Origin: Aureimonas fodinaquatilis
GTDB taxonomy: Bacteria; Pseudomonadota; Alphaproteobacteria; Rhizobiales; Rhizobiaceae
Assembly: GCF_008369445.1 (NCBI RefSeq)
Contig: NZ_VTWH01000003.1
Coordinates: 186,001 to 250,000, forward strand
Direction of reading: 5' to 3'
DNA length: 64,000 bases
A program made the position numbers and the translations under genes. The notes below the pieces were generated by a model. That model made no database searches, was not told the DNA's origin, and was given only the letters and a program-made list of their open reading frames with translations. Positions 53,143 to 62,217 of the stretch are shown here, piece after piece (position 1 is the stretch's first letter; each line of letters starts with the position of its first letter).

Positions 53143-54056
53143 TTGAGGACACTGCGTCCATGCAAGGCGTCATGCTGGATGCCGGAGCGTTGCTTCGCCT
53201 GCGCGCACATGCAGCAGAGCGGCACCGGCATCATCTGGCGCCCACGGGCCGACCCGGCGGCTTTGCCGGGCGCCGGGCAGGCAATGGCAGCGAAACCGCG
53301 GATCTGCGCCTTTATCTGCCGGGGGATGATATTCGCCATCTGGAGCGCAGCGCCACCGCTCGCACGGGTGTGCCGCATGTGCGCACTTTTCACGAGGAAC
53401 TTGAAAAATTCGCAATTCTGATAGCGGATTTTTCCCCGCCGATGGTCTGGGGCACGCGTCGCTCATTGCGGTCGGTTGTGGTGGCCGAGGGCCTGGCTCT
53501 TTGCGGTTGGCTTTACGCAGAGGAAGGTGCGCGAATTGGTCTTCTGGCCAGCGCTGATGGAGAGATTCACTCGGTTACGCCGCGTGCCGGTGCACGCGGC
53601 ATGGGCGGTGTGGTGACCGGCCTTTGCCATGCTCATGGCCTGTCAATTGCGGCCGCGCTTGCGCGGCACGCAGCAGAGCCGGTGGATTTAAGCGCATTGC
53701 TCGAACGGGCCGCGCGAGTTGCCACCACGCGCAGCACACTGGTGCTGGCTTCTTCGTTCGAGAGTCTGCCACCGGAGTTTGAACGGATGGTCATGAGCCT
53801 GATTCGCCGGGTGCGCATGGTGGCGCTTGTTGTCTGTGACGCATTTGAGCTTGATCCTCCCGCCGGAACCTACCCGTTTGCCACAAGACAGGGCGGCCTG
53901 AGCTGGGGCCAGGTGGCGAAGGGAAAACAGCGTCAAGGCGACACGCGCGTGGCGTTTCTGGAACGGCTGGGCATGCGCGTCATCAGGATTGACGCCGGCT
54001 CTAAGCCGCAGACCGTGATTGCCGAACTGGACAGGCCCCATGGACAGCACCGCTGA
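53139..54056 (+). CDS. DUF58 domain-containing protein
   Basis: A 305-residue DUF58 protein, the usual partner of MoxR ATPases. The family block GNGSETADLRLYLPGDDIRHLERSATART is near residues 47-76. The C-terminal part has a degenerate VWA-like fold. It overlaps MoxR by four bases and the DUF4381 gene by 17. The function in Bat-type operons is unknown but is tied to envelope stress and oxygen tolerance in other bacteria. Confidence 0.9.
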   Translation: MIEDTASMQGVMLDAGALLRLRAHAAERHRHHLAPTGRPGGFAGRRAGNGSETADLRLYLPGDDIRHLERSATARTGVPHVRTFHEELEKFAILIADFSPPMVWGTRRSLRSVVVAEGLALCGWLYAEEGARIGLLASADGEIHSVTPRAGARGMGGVVTGLCHAHGLSIAAALARHAAEPVDLSALLERAARVATTRSTLVLASSFESLPPEFERMVMSLIRRVRMVALVVCDAFELDPPAGTYPFATRQGGLSWGQVAKGKQRQGDTRVAFLERLGMRVIRIDAGSKPQTVIAELDRPHGQHR

Positions 54057-54411
54057 TCTGGTAGCCGCCCTGCGGCCTGTGCGTGAACCGATGCTGACCC
54101 TGCCGGAACTGGCTGCCGATGCTGCCCTTGCCTTTGCACTTGGCATCGCAGTTGCACTGCTTCTAGCGGTGCTTTTGCGGCTCGTTTTCTCCCGCCGTAT
54201 GACCCGACAGGAGAAACTGGATACAGAAATCCTCGCTGCGGGCGCGCTGAGCCCTGACGAGCGCTTGCTGGCGCTGGCGCGCATTGCACGCGATTGCGGA
54301 GTGGAAATATCCAATATTCCCGGGCTTTCACAGGCGCTGTACCAACCGGGCCGTGATTTTGTGCCAGATGCACTAGAGGCGGCGGTGCGCAGCCACAGAG
54401 CCAAGGCATAG
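54040..54411 (+). CDS. DUF4381-like single-pass membrane protein
   Basis: A 123-residue protein with one membrane segment (about residues 26-49, DAALAFALGIAVALLLAVLLRL). A helical cytoplasmic part follows, with the pattern LSPDERLLALARIARDCG. The position between DUF58 and the first VWA gene is that of DUF4381 proteins. ATG 54040 lies inside the end of the DUF58 gene. It probably helps to anchor the MoxR/VWA complex. Confidence 0.75.
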   Translation: MDSTADLVAALRPVREPMLTLPELAADAALAFALGIAVALLLAVLLRLVFSRRMTRQEKLDTEILAAGALSPDERLLALARIARDCGVEISNIPGLSQALYQPGRDFVPDALEAAVRSHRAKA

Positions 54412-54418
54412 GTGCGGC

Positions 54419-55381
54419 ATGTGGAGCTTTTCGGCACCGCTGATGTTTTTGCTGATGCCGCTTCCGCTGGTGCTGCGCTGGCTGGCGCCCGCGCGTGAGG
54501 GAGCAGCAGGTGCTTTGCTGGTGCCGCCAGCCATCGCCGGAATTTTGGGTGCAGGACGCCCCGGTTCGGTTCTGGCAAATGCCGGCTCTGTGTTGCTGCC
54601 TGCGCTGGCATGGCTTGCCCTGGTGTTTGCATTGGCGGGGCCGCAGCAATTGCTGGGCCGCGCAGCATTGCCGGTATCGGGCCGGGATGTTGTGCTGGTT
54701 CTGGACCTTTCCGGTTCAATGGAGGCAGAAGATTTCGAGATTGATGGCCAGCCGGTACAAAGGCTGGAGGCGGTGAAACGCATGGCCGCGCACTTTGCCC
54801 GCCAGCGTGAAGGTGACAGGCTTGGTCTCGTGGTCTTTGGTCAGAAGGCCTATGTCGCCGTACCAATGACCTATGATGTCAACTCGGTGGCTGAGGCGAT
54901 TGAGGGCGCGACAATCGGCATTTCAGGAAGGTCCACCGCAATCAGCGACGGGCTGGGGTTGGCAATCAAACGTCTGGCCAGTTCCGACGCTCCTTCTCGG
55001 GTCATCCTGCTTCTGTCTGACGGGGTGGATACCAGTGGCACGGTCACACCCGGCAGTGCCGCAAGCTATGCAGCCGGCATGGGCATTCGTCTGCACACCA
55101 TAGCCATGGGGCTTACGGTCATGGGTGAGGCTGCGGCTGGCCGTGATGCGGTGGATGCGGCGACTTTGAAGGTCATGGCCGAGGCAACGGGCGGGGAAAG
55201 CTTCATTGTCCGCACCACGGACGAATTGAATGCCGTGGGACAGGCAATTGACCGTATGGAGGCCAATGCCCAACAGCGGCCCGCGGTTGCCCTGTACGCG
55301 TCTTACTGGATGTACCCGGCGGCTCTGTCGCTCTTGATGCTTCTGGCGATAGTCGCTCTGGGCTGGAGGCGCTGGCAATGA
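54419..55381 (+). CDS. VWA-domain membrane protein (BatA-like)
   Basis: A 320-residue protein with N-terminal helices (residues 5-20 and 55-75), a VWA domain and a C-terminal helix (residues 296-315). The MIDAS metal motif is DLSGSM (about residue 96), with the later Thr and Asp positions in GRSTAISDG and LLSDGVDTSG. This is the standard BatA architecture. It overlaps the second VWA gene by ATGA. It likely binds protein partners in the periplasm-facing complex handled by MoxR. Confidence 0.92.
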   Translation: MWSFSAPLMFLLMPLPLVLRWLAPAREGAAGALLVPPAIAGILGAGRPGSVLANAGSVLLPALAWLALVFALAGPQQLLGRAALPVSGRDVVLVLDLSGSMEAEDFEIDGQPVQRLEAVKRMAAHFARQREGDRLGLVVFGQKAYVAVPMTYDVNSVAEAIEGATIGISGRSTAISDGLGLAIKRLASSDAPSRVILLLSDGVDTSGTVTPGSAASYAAGMGIRLHTIAMGLTVMGEAAAGRDAVDAATLKVMAEATGGESFIVRTTDELNAVGQAIDRMEANAQQRPAVALYASYWMYPAALSLLMLLAIVALGWRRWQ

Positions 55382-56292
55382 TCGAGTATGGCGATTTGGC
55401 CCTGTTGCGGCCTTTCTGGCTGCTTGGCGTTCCCCTGGCCTGTGCGGCATTGTGGTTCACTTCCGCCAAGGCCGGCGTTTCTGCATGGCAGCGGGCAGTG
55501 GATCCTGCCCTTTTGGTCGCGCTTCATCGCTTTGGCCTGATGCGGGAAGGAAATGTCCGTCGGCCATGGCCGCTGGCCTTGACCACGCTGATTTTGCTTC
55601 TTGCGCTGGCTGGTCCGGCGCAGCAAAACGCCGATGCAGGCGCTTTTCGCAACCTGGATGGGGTGGTGATTGTCATGGACCTTTCAAGCTCCATGACGCA
55701 GAGCCCGGCATTTCCAGAGGCTGTCCGCGTTGCACGGCAAGTGGTGGATGCCACAGCAACCCGGCCCACGGCCCTGATTGTCTACGCGGCAGATGCTTAC
55801 CTCGTTAGCCCGTTCAGCACCGACCCCGCCACACTTGGCACAACGCTGTCGCTTCTGACACCGCAGACTGCGCCAGATAGTGGCAGTTGTCTGCAATGCG
55901 GGCTGGACCTTGCAAAGTCGGTGCTGGAAAAAGCGGCGCTTGTTGCCAGCGATGTTGTGTTGGTGTCCGACGGAGAAGGGGCAGAGACAGCGCGCTTTGA
56001 CGTTCCTGGCGGACACTTGTTTGCGCTGGCTCTTGATGCTGAACATGCGATGCCGGATGCGCCGGTGCCGCAATTGCTGGATCTGCAGAGTTTGACCGCC
56101 GCGTCTGGTGGGCTTGCGGCAAATCTTTCCGCGCCACGGCCGGTCATTGATGCAATTGCCGCTCGCAACGGTGGAGCTTCTGCATCAGCCGCAGCCACTA
56201 CCGAACTGATCTGGACCGACTATGGCAGGCCATTAGCCTTCTTTGCGGCATTGCCGCTTCTGCTGTGCTTTCGCCGGGGTGTGTTGCAATGA
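55378..56292 (+). CDS. VWA-domain membrane protein (BatB-like)
   Basis: A 304-residue second VWA protein of the same architecture. MIDAS is DLSSSM (about residue 101), with VLVSDGEGA later. It has helices at both ends, the last near AFFAALPLLLCF. The paired Cys in GSCLQCGLD (about residue 177) are unusual for the family and could form a disulfide. It overlaps both neighbours by four bases. Confidence 0.9.
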   Translation: MIEYGDLALLRPFWLLGVPLACAALWFTSAKAGVSAWQRAVDPALLVALHRFGLMREGNVRRPWPLALTTLILLLALAGPAQQNADAGAFRNLDGVVIVMDLSSSMTQSPAFPEAVRVARQVVDATATRPTALIVYAADAYLVSPFSTDPATLGTTLSLLTPQTAPDSGSCLQCGLDLAKSVLEKAALVASDVVLVSDGEGAETARFDVPGGHLFALALDAEHAMPDAPVPQLLDLQSLTAASGGLAANLSAPRPVIDAIAARNGGASASAAATTELIWTDYGRPLAFFAALPLLLCFRRGVLQ

Positions 56293-56933
56293 ACAGGCGC
56301 CGGGTCACCTTTGGACTTGTTGCCCTGATGCTGGTTGCAGGCGCGGCCGCCGGGCCATCGGCCTGGGGGCGGCTGTTTCTGGCCATTGGCATGCCGCAGG
56401 TGGCGGCACAATTGCTGACAGAACCCCGCTGGCAGGGCGTCGCATTGTATCAGGCCGGTCGCTATGCCGAGGCCGATGCAGCATTTCGCAAGGCTGGACG
56501 TGGCTCCACTTACAATCGCGGCAACTCCCTGGCTGCAACCGGGCAATACAGAGATGCTGTGGCCTATTATGAGGCAGTGCTTTATGTCGATCCGCAAGAT
56601 TCGGACGCGCTGGCCAATCGAGCCACCATTGCCCCATTGATTGATCCGGTTATCGGCGAATCCAACTCCATAGATGGAATTCCTGCAACGGCAGCGACTG
56701 GTGTGGCGATGCCAACCATTGGCACTTACGAAATGAACATCCAGGCTCTGATGCGCTCTCGTCCTGCGCCCGTCACGCCGCGAAGCACGGGACAGTCCAT
56801 GGTGCCAGGGCCGGAATGGTTGCAGGGCCTGGCGGATGAGCCGGGCCAGTATCTGCAATTGCGGCTTGCTGCCGAGCGGCAGCGCAGGGCCGAGGCTGGA
56901 GTGGCGGCACCGGAAGGGACAAGTCCATGGTGA
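56289..56933 (+). CDS. TPR-repeat protein (BatB/BatC-associated)
   Basis: A 214-residue protein with an N-terminal signal/anchor (residues 7-24) and a TPR region of about two repeats (GVALYQAGRYAEADAAFRKAG and GNSLAATGQYRDAVAYYEAVL). The Pro/Thr-rich C-terminal part has no recognised domain. The start overlaps the BatB-like gene by ATGA; the open frame from 56265 is discounted. TPR proteins are regular members of Bat operons. Confidence 0.85.
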   Translation: MNRRRVTFGLVALMLVAGAAAGPSAWGRLFLAIGMPQVAAQLLTEPRWQGVALYQAGRYAEADAAFRKAGRGSTYNRGNSLAATGQYRDAVAYYEAVLYVDPQDSDALANRATIAPLIDPVIGESNSIDGIPATAATGVAMPTIGTYEMNIQALMRSRPAPVTPRSTGQSMVPGPEWLQGLADEPGQYLQLRLAAERQRRAEAGVAAPEGTSPW

Positions 56934-58111
56934 GACACCTGTTGCCCCTCTGCCTTTCCACACTGCTGGTCATCTGCGTAACGCCGGTCGGAGCTCAACA
57001 GACAGTTGCCAGCCTGACTGTCGTACCGGATGAGATGGCACAAGCGCCCTATGTCGGTGAAATGATCCTTGCCACTGTGGAAGGGCGATACAATGGGCTG
57101 ATCAATCGCCAGAAACTGACAATTCCGCCGCTTGAGCAATTTGACTGGATGCAATTGGGTGAAGAAAGCTGGTCGGAGGAGCTGATCGACGGGCGGCCTG
57201 TCAAATTATATCACCAGCGCATTGCCCTGTATCCGCGCAAGTCTGGTTCGCTTTCCATCTCGCCCTTCACACACAACATGATCCTGACTGATTTGAAGGG
57301 TGATCGGGTTGAAACGGAGGTCAGGTCATCCGAACTGGTTCTGGAAGTTCAACCGGCACCCAAGGTTCAAACGGGGGCATTTCTGCCCGCGCGTGCTGTG
57401 CGCATCAGCGATGACTGGTCGGTGAACCCAGAACAGATTCAGCGTGGCCAATCCACAATCCGCACGGTGACGCTGGAGGCGGAGGGCCTGCCGCCGCAGT
57501 CCCTGCCGGTCGCGCCGCCAATGCATGCAGGTGGCCTGTTCACATTCAACCTGCCGGAGCAGCGGCTAACACGCTTGACGCCGGATGGCCCGGTATCCAC
57601 AGTCATATGGCAGTACGAAATGCAGCCACAGAGCGATGCGCCGGCGAATCTTGCCGACATTCCCGTCAATTGGTTCAATACAGCAACCCGGCAAGGACAA
57701 GCCTCTATCCTGGCAGGGCGCGAAATTGCCTTTGAAGGCAAAGGTGGCCTGATGCGCCAGCCTTCGGCGATGGCTATGAATTTGCCGCTATGGGGCGGCC
57801 TGGCCGGTGTGTTTCTGGGCTGCATTCTGGCTGTGCCTGCCATGACAATGCGACGCGGAAAACTGGGCTGGAAGGCTCGCTGCGCCTTGATTGGGCATCA
57901 TCTTGCATTGCGTTTTCACCTGTGGCGCAGGCACACAGCCAAAGCGCGCCCGCACGTGATTTCGCTGCTGCAACTGACCGGGCAAAAGCCTGAAACGTCA
58001 ATTTCGTTGAAAATGATTGACCAGGCCCTTTACGCGCGGCATCCAAGCATCCAATTAGACTACCGAACGGTATTGCAATCGCTGAGAGCGGGTCGTCATA
58101 TGCCGGTGTGA
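56927..58111 (+). CDS. BatD-like protein
   Basis: A 394-residue exported protein. A signal peptide (residues 1-22, ending VGAQQ) precedes beta-rich domains typical of BatD (SLTVVPDEMAQAPYVGEMILATVEG). A single helix near residues 284-308 is followed by a cytoplasmic tail of about 90 residues. It overlaps the TPR gene by seven bases and ends the Bat operon. BatD is thought to bind other Bat proteins in the periplasm. Confidence 0.85.
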   Translation: MVRHLLPLCLSTLLVICVTPVGAQQTVASLTVVPDEMAQAPYVGEMILATVEGRYNGLINRQKLTIPPLEQFDWMQLGEESWSEELIDGRPVKLYHQRIALYPRKSGSLSISPFTHNMILTDLKGDRVETEVRSSELVLEVQPAPKVQTGAFLPARAVRISDDWSVNPEQIQRGQSTIRTVTLEAEGLPPQSLPVAPPMHAGGLFTFNLPEQRLTRLTPDGPVSTVIWQYEMQPQSDAPANLADIPVNWFNTATRQGQASILAGREIAFEGKGGLMRQPSAMAMNLPLWGGLAGVFLGCILAVPAMTMRRGKLGWKARCALIGHHLALRFHLWRRHTAKARPHVISLLQLTGQKPETSISLKMIDQALYARHPSIQLDYRTVLQSLRAGRHMPV

Positions 58112-58117
58112 GGCGGT

Positions 58118-59587
58118 ATGACGGATAAAAAATTGCTACAGCCGGGACAGAATTGCTGGCGGGTAGAAAGCGCAAACCGCTTTGCGTTCATTGCGGACGG
58201 GGCCGATTATTTCGTGGCTGTTCGCAAGGCCATGTTGAAAGCGCGCCGTTCGATCATGCTGATCGGCTGGGATTTTGATGCAAGAATAACGCTTGGCAAC
58301 AGTGAAGATGGCGGGCCGAAGCGGCTGGGGGACTTCATTATCTGGCTGGCAGATCAAAATCCCGGTCTGGAAATCCGCCTGCTGCGTTGGGACACCGGCG
58401 CCCTGAAAGCCATGTTTCGGGGCAATACACTGTGGACCATCCTGCGCTGGAAAGCCCATCCGCGAATTACGTTGAAACTGGATGGTGCCCATCCGCTGGC
58501 AGGCTCTCACCACCAGAAAATTGTGGTTATTGATGACAGTATCGCGTTTTGCGGTGGCATTGACATGACCATGCAGCGCTGGGACACGCGCGAGCATCTG
58601 GATGATAATCCGCGCCGGGTCAGCCCAAACGGCAAAGTGGAAGACCCGTGGCATGATGCCACCAGTGCGTTTGATGGCAATGCGGCGGAGGCGCTTGGCG
58701 ATCTGGCGCGTGCAAGGTGGCTGGCCGCGACCGGAATAACATTGCCGCCTTGTCGAGAGGTGCATGATTGCTGGCCCGAAGGGCTGCAGGTGACATTTCG
58801 GCATATGCGGCTGGGCGTTGCCCGCACCATTCCGAAAATGGCCGATGTTACGCCGGTTCATGAAATTGAAGAGGCGTGGCTGGACATGATCGCCGGCGCA
58901 CAAAACATGATCTACGCCGAAAGCCAGTATTTTGCCTCGCGAAAGATCGCCCATGCCATTGCCAAGCGGCTGGCTGAAGAGCATCCGCCAGAGATCGTCA
59001 TCGTCAACCCGTATCGCATCAATGGCTGGCTGGAACCTTTGGCTATGGATACGGCCAGAGCCAGACTGTTTGAGGCTTTGAGCAGGATTGACGTGCACAA
59101 CAAGCTGCGCATCTACCACCCGCAAACCGTGGGAGGAAACCCGATCTATGTTCATGCCAAGGTTATGGTGGTGGATGACCGGGTGCTGCGCGTGGGTTCG
59201 TCCAATTTCAACAATCGCTCAATGCGACTTGATACCGAGTGTGACATCATTCTCTCGGCTGACGAACCGGGCAACGAGAATCTGGTGAATGAGATCGCTC
59301 ATCTGCGTGACGACCTTCTGGCTGAACATCTGGGTGTATCGCCAGATACAATCACCGCGACTCTGGCCCGAACCGGGTCATTGATTGCAACGATAGAGAC
59401 ATTGCGCAGTGAGGGGCGCAGCCTTGTGCCCTATAAAAAGCCCGAATTGACCGATTTTGAGGAATGGCTGGCCGAAAACGAGATACTGGACCCCAATGGA
59501 CCGGACGAAATTTTTGAATCCACCGCAAATCGCGGGCTTTTCAAGGGGTGGGGCCGCTTGAAAGAGCGCTTGAAGCGCAAGCACTAG
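58118..59587 (+). CDS. Phospholipase D family protein
   Basis: A 489-residue phospholipase D-superfamily enzyme with two HKD motifs: His132-Lys134-Asp139 (SHHQKIVVID) and His346-Lys348-Asp353 (VHAKVMVVD). No signal peptide is seen, but cardiolipin synthases of the group have N-terminal helices that are absent here. It is thus more like the soluble PLD/PLDc type that acts on phosphatidylcholine or similar lipids. It starts 6 bases after the BatD stop and may be read through from that operon. It ends at a hairpin. Confidence 0.92.
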   Translation: MTDKKLLQPGQNCWRVESANRFAFIADGADYFVAVRKAMLKARRSIMLIGWDFDARITLGNSEDGGPKRLGDFIIWLADQNPGLEIRLLRWDTGALKAMFRGNTLWTILRWKAHPRITLKLDGAHPLAGSHHQKIVVIDDSIAFCGGIDMTMQRWDTREHLDDNPRRVSPNGKVEDPWHDATSAFDGNAAEALGDLARARWLAATGITLPPCREVHDCWPEGLQVTFRHMRLGVARTIPKMADVTPVHEIEEAWLDMIAGAQNMIYAESQYFASRKIAHAIAKRLAEEHPPEIVIVNPYRINGWLEPLAMDTARARLFEALSRIDVHNKLRIYHPQTVGGNPIYVHAKVMVVDDRVLRVGSSNFNNRSMRLDTECDIILSADEPGNENLVNEIAHLRDDLLAEHLGVSPDTITATLARTGSLIATIETLRSEGRSLVPYKKPELTDFEEWLAENEILDPNGPDEIFESTANRGLFKGWGRLKERLKRKH

Positions 59588-59595
59588 AGCCTGTC

Positions 59596-59621
59596 CGGCT
59601 GAAACGGCATGGTTTCAGCCG
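59596..59621. terminator. Hairpin after phospholipase D gene (CGGCTGAAAC / GTTTCAGCCG)
   Basis: A perfect 10-bp stem with a 6-base loop, 8 bases after the stop codon. Its arm resembles the GTTTCAACGG palindromes at 5862 and 45873. It is preceded by TAGAGCCTG, similar to the TAGAGCGCTTC that follows the LysR gene at 60912. It is likely a shared type of intergenic end element. Confidence 0.6.
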
Positions 59622-59689
59622 CATACCAATGGGTCGGCCCGTTTTGGCGGTCCCGAGATCGCTTGAAAGTTCGGTAATTCGATGCCGGC

Positions 59690-59818
59690 TTATTGCCCGT
59701 CGCGCGGCATGCCAAGCTGGTCCAGCATGCGCTTTGCCTCGCGTGTGCGAGCCCGCACGACAGCGTCCCAGATTTTCTGGCCGAATTTCCTGCGTGGGTT
59801 GCTTGAGGTCGTGTTCAT
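59690..59818 (-). CDS. Short Lys/Arg-rich hypothetical protein, 42 residues
   Basis: An open frame of 42 codons. The N-terminal half carries NPRRKFGQKIWDAVVRARTR. The ATG at 59818 has GGAG 8 bases upstream. The basic, amphipathic-looking composition (RRKFGQKIWDAVVRARTREAKR) resembles the very short uncharacterised proteins common in rhizobia, but I cannot name a family. It lies in the 413-base stretch between the phospholipase gene and the LysR gene, divergent from the latter. The 96-codon minus-strand frame at 59541-59831 overlaps it in another frame and lacks a ribosome binding site. Confidence 0.55.
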   Translation of the reverse strand: MNTTSSNPRRKFGQKIWDAVVRARTREAKRMLDQLGMPRDGQ

Positions 59819-60000
59819 CAGCTAGCTCCATTTTTTGCCTGCTGTCAGTAACCTAAGACATGAGCGCGCGCTGTTGCAGTGGAGTATTTTGCATCGCAGC
59901 AATGCATTTTCGAAACGGCTGGGTTTCAGGCTTTCTGCTGTGTTCCGGAATGCTGCAAGTTGCAATAAAGTTGTTCCGTCGCTCTACATCAAGGTGCAGG

Positions 60001-60912
60001 ATGCAACTTCCAATCAAGGCAATTCTGGTTTTTCATGCGGCGGCTCGGGCGGGCAGTATTTCGCGCGCTGCCGAGGAACTGAGTGTGACGCCGTCGGCCG
60101 TTAGCCAGCAGATTCAATTGCTGGAAGGGCAGCTGGGTGTGACCCTGCTGGCAAAAGCCGGTCGTGGCATTGCGCTGACGGAAGCGGGTGAACGCTATTT
60201 TTCGATGATTGCCGACCAGATAGAGCGAATTGAGGAAGCCACGGGTACAATTCGCGGCTTTCGATCGGTAACAACACTGACCGTGCGCGCAACGCCGACC
60301 CTGTCCAACAAGTGGCTTCTGCCACGCCTGGGAAATCTTCTGGACCAGCATGCCGATCTGGAGGTTCGACTGGATGGCACCAATGAGCCCACCGACTTCA
60401 ATCAGGAATCTGTCGACGTTGAAATCCGACACGGGGATGGGCGTTGGCCGGGATTGTTTGTGGAAGAGATGGCGGAGGAGCAGTTTTACCCGGTTTGCTC
60501 CCCCGACTATGCGCAGGCGGGCAGCTTGTCATCGCAGGAGCTGCTGGAGCATCGCCTTATCCATTCGGTCAAATCACAGGCCCAGTGGAACAGCTGGTTT
60601 CCGCTGGCAGGAGTAACCCCGCAGAACCGCTGGCGGCGTGTGTTGTTTGACCGCAGCCATATGGCAATTGATGCAGCCGTGCGCGGCATGGGAATTGCGC
60701 TGGAAAGCACACTGATGATGGGCGACGAACTGGCAGAAGGACGCCTTATCTGCCCTGTTGCAGAACCGCCGGAGGTCAGAATTGTAACCCAGTGGATTGT
60801 GTGCCCGCGCGACCACCTGCGCCAGAAGAAAGTGCGGCTGTTTCTGGACTGGTTGAGGCAGGAACGGGAAAGCTGGCAACAAGCTTTCCCGAGCAGGCCC
60901 AAGTCTGGCTAG
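60001..60912 (+). CDS. LysR family transcriptional regulator (GcvA-like)
   Basis: A 303-residue LysR regulator of the GcvA-type subgroup. The helix-turn-helix is near residues 17-60 (AGSISRAAEELSVTPSAVSQQIQLLEGQLG), followed by a substrate-binding domain. The frame is open from 59860; ATG 60001 gives the standard N-terminus and follows AAGGTGCAGG. It converges with the TRAP genes at 60934, so its target is uncertain; the 42-residue gene is the divergent neighbour. A short TAGAGCGCTTCGCTTG element follows its stop. Confidence 0.92.
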   Translation: MQLPIKAILVFHAAARAGSISRAAEELSVTPSAVSQQIQLLEGQLGVTLLAKAGRGIALTEAGERYFSMIADQIERIEEATGTIRGFRSVTTLTVRATPTLSNKWLLPRLGNLLDQHADLEVRLDGTNEPTDFNQESVDVEIRHGDGRWPGLFVEEMAEEQFYPVCSPDYAQAGSLSSQELLEHRLIHSVKSQAQWNSWFPLAGVTPQNRWRRVLFDRSHMAIDAAVRGMGIALESTLMMGDELAEGRLICPVAEPPEVRIVTQWIVCPRDHLRQKKVRLFLDWLRQERESWQQAFPSRPKSG

Positions 60913-60933
60913 AGCGCTTCGCTTGAACCAGCC

Positions 60934-62214
60934 TTAATACATTCCCAGCATGCGGATAGGCCCAAGTGTCAGCACCGGGAAGATGACCAGTGCAAAGATT
61001 GCCAGTGTCAGAACTGCCATGGGAGCCAGTGACCCGCGGATCACATCCTCAATATTCATATTGGCCACTTGCGCCGCTGCAAACAGACACACCCCGACTG
61101 GCGGCGTCACCAGACCCAGCGTCAACGTCATGACGGTGACAATGAGAAAATGCATCGGGTCAATTCCAATTGCCATGGCGGGTGGCATCAGCACCGGTAT
61201 CAGAATGAACATTGCCGGAATGGCTTCCATGAAAATGCCGATGATCAGCAGGAACACGAAGATGACCAGCATGCCGCTCAGCGGGCCAAGGTTCATGGCC
61301 TGGAGCAGATCGGCAACTTTTTCCGGCAGGCCGTCATAGGTAAACACCCAGGCCGCGATTTGTGACGTGGCGGCAATGAACAGGATTGTTCCTGAGATAC
61401 GCGCGGTGGAGATCAGGATTTCAGGCAATTCCCTGACAGGCAGAGTGCGATAGACAAGCACTCCCAGAATGGCAACGTAGACCACGGCCACCGCCGCTGC
61501 CTCGGTTGGCGTGAACAGGCCGCTGGCAATGCCAATGATCAGGATCAGCGGTGTCAGCATCGGCAGAATGGCGCCAATGCCGGTAATGAGAACCATGCGC
61601 AGGTTGAAGGGGGAAGGCGGGTTGTATCCGTAATAAACAGAGTAGAAATGGTTGAACACCATGAAGGCAAAGGCGATGAACAGGCCCGGCACCAGACCGG
61701 CCACCAGAAGCGTGCCGATGGAAACATTGGCGATGGAGCCGGCGATCACCACCAGAATGGATGGCGGGATGATGGATGACAGGGTGGACGTGCACAGCGT
61801 CATTCCAACCGCATAGCCCTTGGGAAAGCCATGCCGCTCCATTGCCTTGATTTCAATTGCGCCGACAGAGGCAATGTCCGCCACGGAAGAGCCGGACACA
61901 CCGGAGAAAATAACCGACGAGATGACGTTCACATGGCCAAGGCCGCCGGGCAGCCAGCCGACCAGAGCCTCGGCAAAATCGAATATGCGCTCGGCCACTC
62001 GGCCGCGTTCCATAACGGTGCCGACCAGGATGAACAAGGGCACGGCAACCAGCAGAAATGAATTCATGGAGGAAAACATGGTCTGCGACAAAAGGTCGAG
62101 CGGCATTGAGGTGAAAAGCCACAGGGAAGCAACGCTGGCCAGCGCCAGCGCAACGGCCAGTGGAATGCCCAGCATGCTCAGTCCGAAAAAGGTGACGAGG
62201 AGAAAGACCGACAT
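60934..62214 (-). CDS. TRAP transporter large permease (DctM type)
   Basis: A 426-residue DctM-type permease with about 12 helices. Family stretches are FILVGTVMERGRVAERIFDFAE, SVIFSGVSGSSVADIASVGAIEI and PPVGVCLFAAAQVAN. It starts three bases after the small subunit stop and is the last gene of this second TRAP operon. It is not closely similar to the first DctM in this window over the motifs I compared, so the two systems probably have different substrates. Confidence 0.94.
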   Translation of the reverse strand: MSVFLLVTFFGLSMLGIPLAVALALASVASLWLFTSMPLDLLSQTMFSSMNSFLLVAVPLFILVGTVMERGRVAERIFDFAEALVGWLPGGLGHVNVISSVIFSGVSGSSVADIASVGAIEIKAMERHGFPKGYAVGMTLCTSTLSSIIPPSILVVIAGSIANVSIGTLLVAGLVPGLFIAFAFMVFNHFYSVYYGYNPPSPFNLRMVLITGIGAILPMLTPLILIIGIASGLFTPTEAAAVAVVYVAILGVLVYRTLPVRELPEILISTARISGTILFIAATSQIAAWVFTYDGLPEKVADLLQAMNLGPLSGMLVIFVFLLIIGIFMEAIPAMFILIPVLMPPAMAIGIDPMHFLIVTVMTLTLGLVTPPVGVCLFAAAQVANMNIEDVIRGSLAPMAVLTLAIFALVIFPVLTLGPIRMLGMY

Positions 62215-62217
62215 TGT

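Noticed and set aside
52144-58111. MoxR-VWA genes as a possible phage-defence system
   Set aside because: The order MoxR, DUF58, DUF4381, two VWA proteins, TPR and BatD is the ordinary Bat operon; no nuclease or other effector is present.
58118-59587. Phospholipase D as a defence nuclease or toxin
   Set aside because: It is full length, has both HKD motifs, and has no partner genes that would suggest defence or secretion; a housekeeping lipid role is more likely.
59541-59831. Minus-strand frame of 96 codons after the phospholipase gene
   Set aside because: It overlaps the phospholipase 3' end and the hairpin, and has no ribosome binding site; the 42-codon frame at 59690-59818 is better supported.
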